Assembly (NCBI GenBank): GCA_038063055.1
Contig: JBBTVY010000011.1
Location: forward strand, 1 to 24,322
DNA: 24,322 bases
Source: JACQKT01 sp038063055
Lineage (GTDB): Bacteria; Patescibacteriota; Minisyncoccia; UBA6257; 2-01-FULL-56-20
Reading direction: 5' to 3'
Program-made: the position numbers and the translations under genes
Notes under the pieces: model-generated
What the model was told of the DNA's origin: nothing
Seen by the model: the letters and a program-made list of their open reading frames with translations, nothing else
The model's database searches: none
Shown here: positions 23,670 through 24,322 of the stretch, piece after piece
Position numbering within the stretch: the first letter of the stretch is position 1
Layout of the letters: each line of letters begins with the position of its first letter

Positions 23670-24322
23670 AGTTGTTTTGCCTTCTTGCCCGTCAGTTGTT
23701 CCCACTGACGGATTGCCGTTTGGCAGTATTCGTAATCAATCTCTACCACAAAGCATTTACGTTTCGTCTGTTCGCACGCTAAAAGGGTCGTGCCACTACC
23801 GAGAAATCCGTCGTACACGTTGTTCCTGATCTCCGAGGAATTGAGAATCAGGCGGCGAATGAGGCCTATGGGTTTGGTTGTCGGATGCAGTTTGCTTTTG
23901 GAGGGGCGCGGATAGAAGAGAACACTCTTATCTTTTGAGTGGCGGAAACGGTGTGTTCCACGCCATCCGTAGAGAATAAGCTCGTGCTGTGGGGCGTAAT
24001 CGAGTCGGCCAATTACTGCTTGTGATTTTATCCATACGAGGAGTTGCGCGACCTTGAATCCGGCGTCGATCATTCCGTCACGGAGCGACCAGACCATCTT
24101 GTCGGCATTGAACACGTAAGCCGAATTTTTCGTTGTGAGGTATGGAGCGATCGCTTCAAGCCACTCGAGGCTGAATTTCCGGTACTCGTTATCGGACTGC
24201 ACATGGTCGTTTGCGATATCTTTGTCTTTAGAGAGTGTGCGAAAGTTGCGCTTCGAAGCGGCTACGGCGACTCCGTAGGGCGGGTCAACACAAACGAGAT
24301 TGATTTTCTCTTTGCCGATTAG
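23666..24322 (-). CDS. Phage-type DNA methyltransferase (5' end beyond window)
   Basis: The reading frame runs open to the window edge, so the start is not seen; a GTG at 24202 is inside the gene. About 40 codons before it contain the catalytic DPPYG motif (24271-24285). Motif I comes later, as FLGSGTTLLACEQ, with HPTTKPIGLIRRLI before it: the beta-class order of N4-cytosine or N6-adenine methyltransferases. Phages often carry such genes, fused to a ParB-like domain, to avoid host restriction. It precedes the small terminase with ATGA overlap, so it is part of the packaging operon. Whether it protects against the nearby restriction-like system is open. Confidence 0.88.
   Translation of the reverse strand, partial: LIGKEKINLVCVDPPYGVAVAASKRNFRTLSKDKDIANDHVQSDNEYRKFSLEWLEAIAPYLTTKNSAYVFNADKMVWSLRDGMIDAGFKVAQLLVWIKSQAVIGRLDYAPQHELILYGWRGTHRFRHSKDKSVLFYPRPSKSKLHPTTKPIGLIRRLILNSSEIRNNVYDGFLGSGTTLLACEQTKRKCFVVEIDYEYCQTAIRQWEQLTGKKAKQL

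Noticed and set aside
1..24322. CRISPR array
   Set aside because: No series of regularly spaced direct repeats was seen; repeats here are palindromes in single copies.

Overview
The window looks like a piece of a small-genome bacterium of the Candidate Phyla Radiation (Patescibacteria, probably a Parcubacteria-like lineage). The evidence is indirect: an IF-2 without its usual N-terminal domains, tRNA genes without an encoded CCA, very compact gene spacing, many AT-rich genes without clear Shine-Dalgarno sites, and GC-rich palindromic repeats scattered between and inside genes. No rRNA or marker phylogeny is available here, so this placement is an inference.

Bases 1-5212 are core chromosome. 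They hold a PurN-like formyltransferase, a DedA membrane protein, and a minus-strand series infB - rbfA - tRNA-Cys - small SMR/EamA-like transporter - HNH endonuclease - tRNA-Leu, then tRNA-Ser on the plus strand. Two details stand out. A palindromic repeat is inserted in frame in the IF-2 GTPase domain, and the HNH gene ends inside the tRNA-Leu gene.

Bases 5213-8948, just past tRNA-Ser, look like an acquired module: an unrecognised protein with a PD-(D/E)XK-like motif, a serine recombinase, a small VRR-NUC-like nuclease, and, directly upstream of that nuclease on the same strand, a run of contiguous hairpins that look like a structured RNA (8693-8821). I could not assign this RNA to a family.

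Bases 8949-21377 form one tightly packed plus-strand transcription unit of about 12.4 kb: MerR/excisionase-type HTH, PLD-nuclease/SNF2 helicase, Eco57I-like adenine methyltransferase, HNH protein, 812-residue helical-repeat protein of unknown family, 2-TM protein, a possible 17-residue peptide, and a membrane-anchored UvrD/HelD-type helicase-nuclease with a zinc ribbon. Junctions are 1-5 nt gaps or ATGA overlaps. PLD, SNF2 and adenine methylase together recall parts of DISARM, but drmA and drmB are not visible. It is best read as a restriction-like anti-phage island of unassigned type and is the best candidate here for an undescribed system.

Bases 21532-24322 are more GC-rich, on the minus strand, and phage-derived: a beta-type DNA methyltransferase (5' end outside the window), small and large terminase subunits, and a 57-residue Cys/His protein. 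No portal gene follows the large terminase; the module meets the defence operon tail to tail. The recombinase, excisionase-like HTH and terminase may be parts of one prophage or phage satellite carrying the defence operon, but attachment sites were not found.
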